Assembly: GCA_028351415.1 (NCBI GenBank)
Contig: JAOMJV010000002.1
Coordinates: forward strand, 1-64,000
Origin: Candidatus Nitrosopumilus sp.
Lineage (GTDB): Archaea; Thermoproteota; Nitrososphaeria; Nitrososphaerales; Nitrosopumilaceae
DNA length: 64,000 nucleotides
Direction: 5' to 3'
Below are positions 61,935-64,000 of this stretch, in pieces. The translations under genes and the position numbers were made by a program. Below the pieces are notes generated by a model. The model was not told the DNA's origin and searched no databases. It saw only the letters and a list, made by a program, of their open reading frames with translations. The stretch's first letter is position 1, and the number at the start of each line of letters is the position of its first letter.

Positions 61935-62294
61935 ATGGTAGGTCTTTTCAAACAACCAAAACGTCGTTTAAAGAAGTTACTTCGAGATGGAGAGTACACT
62001 GATGCTATTGTATTTGGAAAAAATTTAGAATCTGAATACTCTGATGATTCTGATTTTATGTTCATTATGGGAAGTATCTATTTTATTGTAGACGATGCAA
62101 AAAATGCATTACCTTATTTTGAAAAATCTTTTCAATTAAACTCAGAAGATGTTGAAATGCTTACTCTAAAAACTAATGTTCACTTATCATTACAACAAAA
62201 AGATGAGGCTATAGATTGCTGTAAGCGAATTATAAAATTAGAGCCAAAAAATTATGAAGCTCAATCTTTACTTGATCAATTAGAAAATATTTAG
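61935..62294 (+). CDS. Tetratricopeptide-repeat protein
   Basis: 119 residues with about three TPR-like helix pairs: GEYTDAIVFGKNLESEYSDD, then DFMFIMGSIYFIVDDAKNALPYFEKSF, then VEMLTLKTNVHLSLQQKDEAIDCCKRIIKLEP and NYEAQSLLDQL. The canonical spacing is visible (Ala/Tyr at 8, Ala at 20, Pro at 32). The N-terminus is basic (KQPKRRLKKLLRD). A scaffolding protein; its partner is unknown. Follows the secreted protein by 62 nt, same strand. Confidence 0.85.
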   Translation: MVGLFKQPKRRLKKLLRDGEYTDAIVFGKNLESEYSDDSDFMFIMGSIYFIVDDAKNALPYFEKSFQLNSEDVEMLTLKTNVHLSLQQKDEAIDCCKRIIKLEPKNYEAQSLLDQLENI

Positions 62295-62296
62295 AA

Positions 62297-62776
62297 TTAC
62301 CTTTTCTTCTTCATTTGATATGCGTTTTCCATCAACCAATTACAAAATGTTGTTACCTTCTCATCAAATTCCGTCCATATGTGAACTGAATGAGGTAGGA
62401 TGTCTATTTTCCAATTGTCTGTAAAAATTCTGACTCCCTCTTTATTTTCATACATGTACGCATCTTCTGTTTTTACATTCCCTAAAATTTCCACTGCTTT
62501 TTGTTTGATGATTTCTCTGTCCATTGGAAATCTTTTCCTTTCATAATCTATAATTAAGCTTAAATCCCTTTTTCCATACATTTCAAATTCTTCTATTCTT
62601 CCTTCCTTTGGAAAGTTTACAATTAGTTTGATATTGTACATTTTACCTACTTCTTTTCCAATTTCTACTATTCTGTTGTATCCTAGTCCTGGATTTTTTT
62701 TAATAAGGAATCTAATTTGGGCAAGTTCTTTTTTCAATTCATTTTGTAAATCTGTAATTAATTCTGTAAATATCAC
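62297..62776 (-). CDS. Conserved hypothetical protein, 159 aa
   Basis: Family not recognised. Soluble: a charged helix at the start (ELITDLQNELKKELAQIRFLIKK), then alpha/beta with IIDYERKRFPMDREIIKQKAVEIL near residue 75 and a C-terminal part ILPHSVHIWTEFDEKVTTFCNWL. It converges with the TPR gene with a 2-nt gap. No motif tells a function. Confidence 0.68.
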   Translation of the reverse strand: MIFTELITDLQNELKKELAQIRFLIKKNPGLGYNRIVEIGKEVGKMYNIKLIVNFPKEGRIEEFEMYGKRDLSLIIDYERKRFPMDREIIKQKAVEILGNVKTEDAYMYENKEGVRIFTDNWKIDILPHSVHIWTEFDEKVTTFCNWLMENAYQMKKKR

Positions 62777-62857
62777 AATCAGTATCTAAAAAATTCCTAT
62801 TATAATGATTAATTTTATTCAAGATCAGTTTTTTTAGAACTATAATTAATTCAGAAT

Positions 62858-63502
62858 ATGGCGATGCCTGAAGGTTATGACGGAATTAGATCTGGAGATG
62901 AATCAGAAAGAACAGATGATCCTAATGAGTACAAGCGTACATGCATTGATTTTATTGAAGATATTTCTCATGATTATGAGGCCTGGGTTGATTATTACAA
63001 ATTACCAGAGGATGAAGACAAACGAAGACGTGCAGGAATTAAGGCTACAATTAGTAGAACAAATGAATGGCTAGCAAAGGTTGCACAATCTATCAAAGCA
63101 GTAGATGTAATCATGAATGATGGAATTCAAAAAATGGCAGAATCTACTGCTGGCAAACCTCTTGAAATTGGAGTTTTTGTAAATCAAAAATCAGGATACA
63201 CTGAAACAAAACCTGGAATTATTGATGTAATTGTTAAAGGACATCCTAGGAACAATAGAAAAATGAAACTTGGATATCATTTCAAAGATGATAGATTTCG
63301 AATAGAATCTACATGTGGTGCATACTTGGAAGAAGTTAATTTGCCAACTGGAGAAGTTGATGACTTAGACATTCATCTAAAACTCCATGCAGAAAAGGGT
63401 AAACCCAGAGATGTCATTTCATTTACTGTTACTGTTAGTGAATTTGAAAATGAAGTTGAATTTGATAGACGTGGTGTTTCTACGGTAGTTCATTTAGTTT
63501 AG
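62858..63502 (+). CDS. Conserved hypothetical protein, 214 aa
   Basis: Not recognised. An acidic N-terminus (ESERTDDPNEY) is followed by a helical region (TCIDFIEDISHDYEAWVDYY, KATISRTNEWLAKVAQSI) and a beta-rich C-terminal half ending EFDRRGVSTVVHLV. No signal peptide or membrane helix. Start at ATG 62858; ATG 62864 is an alternative. Long intact frame with normal codon use, so a real gene. Its promoter is shared with the divergent 159-aa gene. Confidence 0.68.
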   Translation: MAMPEGYDGIRSGDESERTDDPNEYKRTCIDFIEDISHDYEAWVDYYKLPEDEDKRRRAGIKATISRTNEWLAKVAQSIKAVDVIMNDGIQKMAESTAGKPLEIGVFVNQKSGYTETKPGIIDVIVKGHPRNNRKMKLGYHFKDDRFRIESTCGAYLEEVNLPTGEVDDLDIHLKLHAEKGKPRDVISFTVTVSEFENEVEFDRRGVSTVVHLV

Positions 63503-63518
63503 TTTCTAATAATTTAAT

Positions 63519-63638
63519 TTAGATATAATCTGAAAACAAGTATAATCCGATTAATGTCATACCTACTGCCGCAAAACTTAATTTGACAATAAACACTTTT
63601 GATTTACTTAGTTGAGGAATTATTTTTTCTGCTTTCAT
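63519..63638 (-). CDS. 39-aa single-TM microprotein
   Basis: ATG 63638 overlaps the preceding stop by 4 nt (ATGA), a strong sign of translation. The peptide starts MKAEKIIPQLSKSKVF, with one membrane helix at about 15-36 (VFIVKLSFAAVGMTLIGLYLF) and a short tail SDYI. Basic N-terminus and short tail suggest an N-in topology. The third gene in a row of small leftward genes; function unknown. Confidence 0.65.
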   Translation of the reverse strand: MKAEKIIPQLSKSKVFIVKLSFAAVGMTLIGLYLFSDYI

Positions 63639-63904
63639 TTTAGGTCTATTAGGACTCTCTTTGTTCCTCTATTAATGGTAATGTAAACCTGTTTTGGTTT
63701 GGATGTGATCTCTTTAGATTTTTCTAAATATTTTACTTGAGTTCCTCTTACAGATGACAGAATTGTTTTCTCTCTTTTGAATAAGACTTTATTTTTTCTC
63801 TCTTCTTGGAAATTTTTAAATTCATTTCCTGCCCAATTGTAGTTTATTTTTTCATCTACTACTCTTTTTCCAGTTCCTCTTTTTGTAATTAATAGTAAAC
63901 TCAT
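63635..63904 (-). CDS. Basic hypothetical protein, 89 aa
   Basis: Not recognised. Strongly basic, with LLITKRGTGKRVVDEKIN, RKNKVLFKREKTILSSVRGTQ and PKQVYITINRGTKRVLIDL; several GTKR/RGT motifs flank short beta strands. No Cys or membrane helix. It overlaps the 39-aa TM gene by 4 nt and is 12 nt from the upstream partial gene, so the three form one message. It might be a nucleic-acid binding or membrane-complex protein. Confidence 0.62.
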   Translation of the reverse strand: MSLLLITKRGTGKRVVDEKINYNWAGNEFKNFQEERKNKVLFKREKTILSSVRGTQVKYLEKSKEITSKPKQVYITINRGTKRVLIDLK

Positions 63905-63916
63905 TATATTTTACTC

Positions 63917-64000
63917 CTATAACATTGTCCAATAAGTCATAATTACTGGAGGAATTGTGATGATCCCTGCTATGATTGGAATTCTTAGATATTCATTTTT
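63917..64000 (-). CDS. Partial gene, hydrophobic C-terminus, cut by window edge
   Basis: The minus-strand frame is open from base 64000 to TAG at 63917-63919. The visible 27 residues (NEYLRIPIIAGIITIPPVIM, then TYWTML) form a membrane helix at the C-terminus. Its stop lies 12 nt before the 89-aa gene, so it probably starts or continues this small leftward operon. Identity cannot be judged from this fragment. Confidence 0.5.
   Translation of the reverse strand, partial: KNEYLRIPIIAGIITIPPVIMTYWTML

Overview
The window is a low-GC chromosomal segment from an ammonia-oxidising-type archaeon (Thaumarchaeota/Nitrososphaerota), most likely close to Nitrosopumilus. The evidence is the information-processing genes (aP1/L12, P0, L18e, L19e, L32e, L37Ae, RpoD, SBDS, exosome Rrp4/41/42, KEOPS Pcc1, Nob1, D-Tyr-tRNA deacylase of the GEK1 type), frequent TTG starts, TATA boxes about 25-32 nt before start codons, an intron-containing tRNA-Ser, and secreted proteins with the WIKNNAGWW repeat typical of this phylum. 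No ammonia-oxidation, rRNA, CRISPR, transposase or phage genes were seen.

Layout. 1-5.3 kb: leuS (cut by the window edge) and alaS. 5.4-10.3 kb: stalk and translocation genes (L12, L10, L1, L11, NusG, SecE), rearranged around a UPF0126 membrane protein and an Lrp-type regulator. 10.3-19.4 kb: D-aminoacyl-tRNA deacylase, Ogt-like protein, L32e-L19e, ATP-type PEP carboxykinase, a membrane-anchored subtilase, superoxide dismutase, prefoldin alpha, FtsY and ornithine carbamoyltransferase. 19.4-25.8 kb: the distal spc-type operon L18-S5-L30-L15-SecY-Adk-EMC3-like-Cmk-Cbf5. 25.8-35.2 kb: tRNA-Ser, 2-hydroxyacid and 2-oxoacid metabolism (LhgO-like oxidase, D-2-hydroxyacid dehydrogenase, KorAB), several unrecognised proteins and CofE. 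35.2-39.0 kb: two tandem isopropylmalate dehydratase-type enzymes of different ancestry. 39.0-46.3 kb: sugar nucleotidyltransferase, S9-L13-L18e, RpoD, the SBDS-exosome-L37Ae-Pcc1-prefoldin beta operon and an XPF-type nuclease. 46.3-58.7 kb: SIMPL protein, Nob1, NAD kinase, rhodanese, a ferredoxin fusion, a membrane glycosyltransferase, a coiled-coil protein, a CPA2 antiporter, tRNA-Gly, L10e, tRNA endonuclease. 58-64 kb: accessory-looking genes: an orphan PLD-like domain, tRNA-Glu, a nucleotidyltransferase-like protein, a metallothionein-like microprotein, a secreted repeat protein and a cluster of small membrane proteins.

Several genes were found by reading short frames: secE, a 48-aa Cys-rich protein beside korA, a 35-aa C2H2-like protein, a 48-aa metallothionein-like protein, a 55-aa CxC protein and a 39-aa single-TM protein.

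Most of the window is ordinary housekeeping DNA. The most unusual items are the broken and inverted ribosomal-protein operons, the stalk protein P0 without its acidic tail, the FtsY with a repeat-bearing C-terminal extension, RpoD with an Rpb3-like Cys loop and no ferredoxin-like domain, the tRNA endonuclease subunit that seems to lack its catalytic His, the palindrome beside a zinc-finger-like microprotein, and the Cys-rich microproteins. All functional statements rest on motif recognition by eye; no database search was run.
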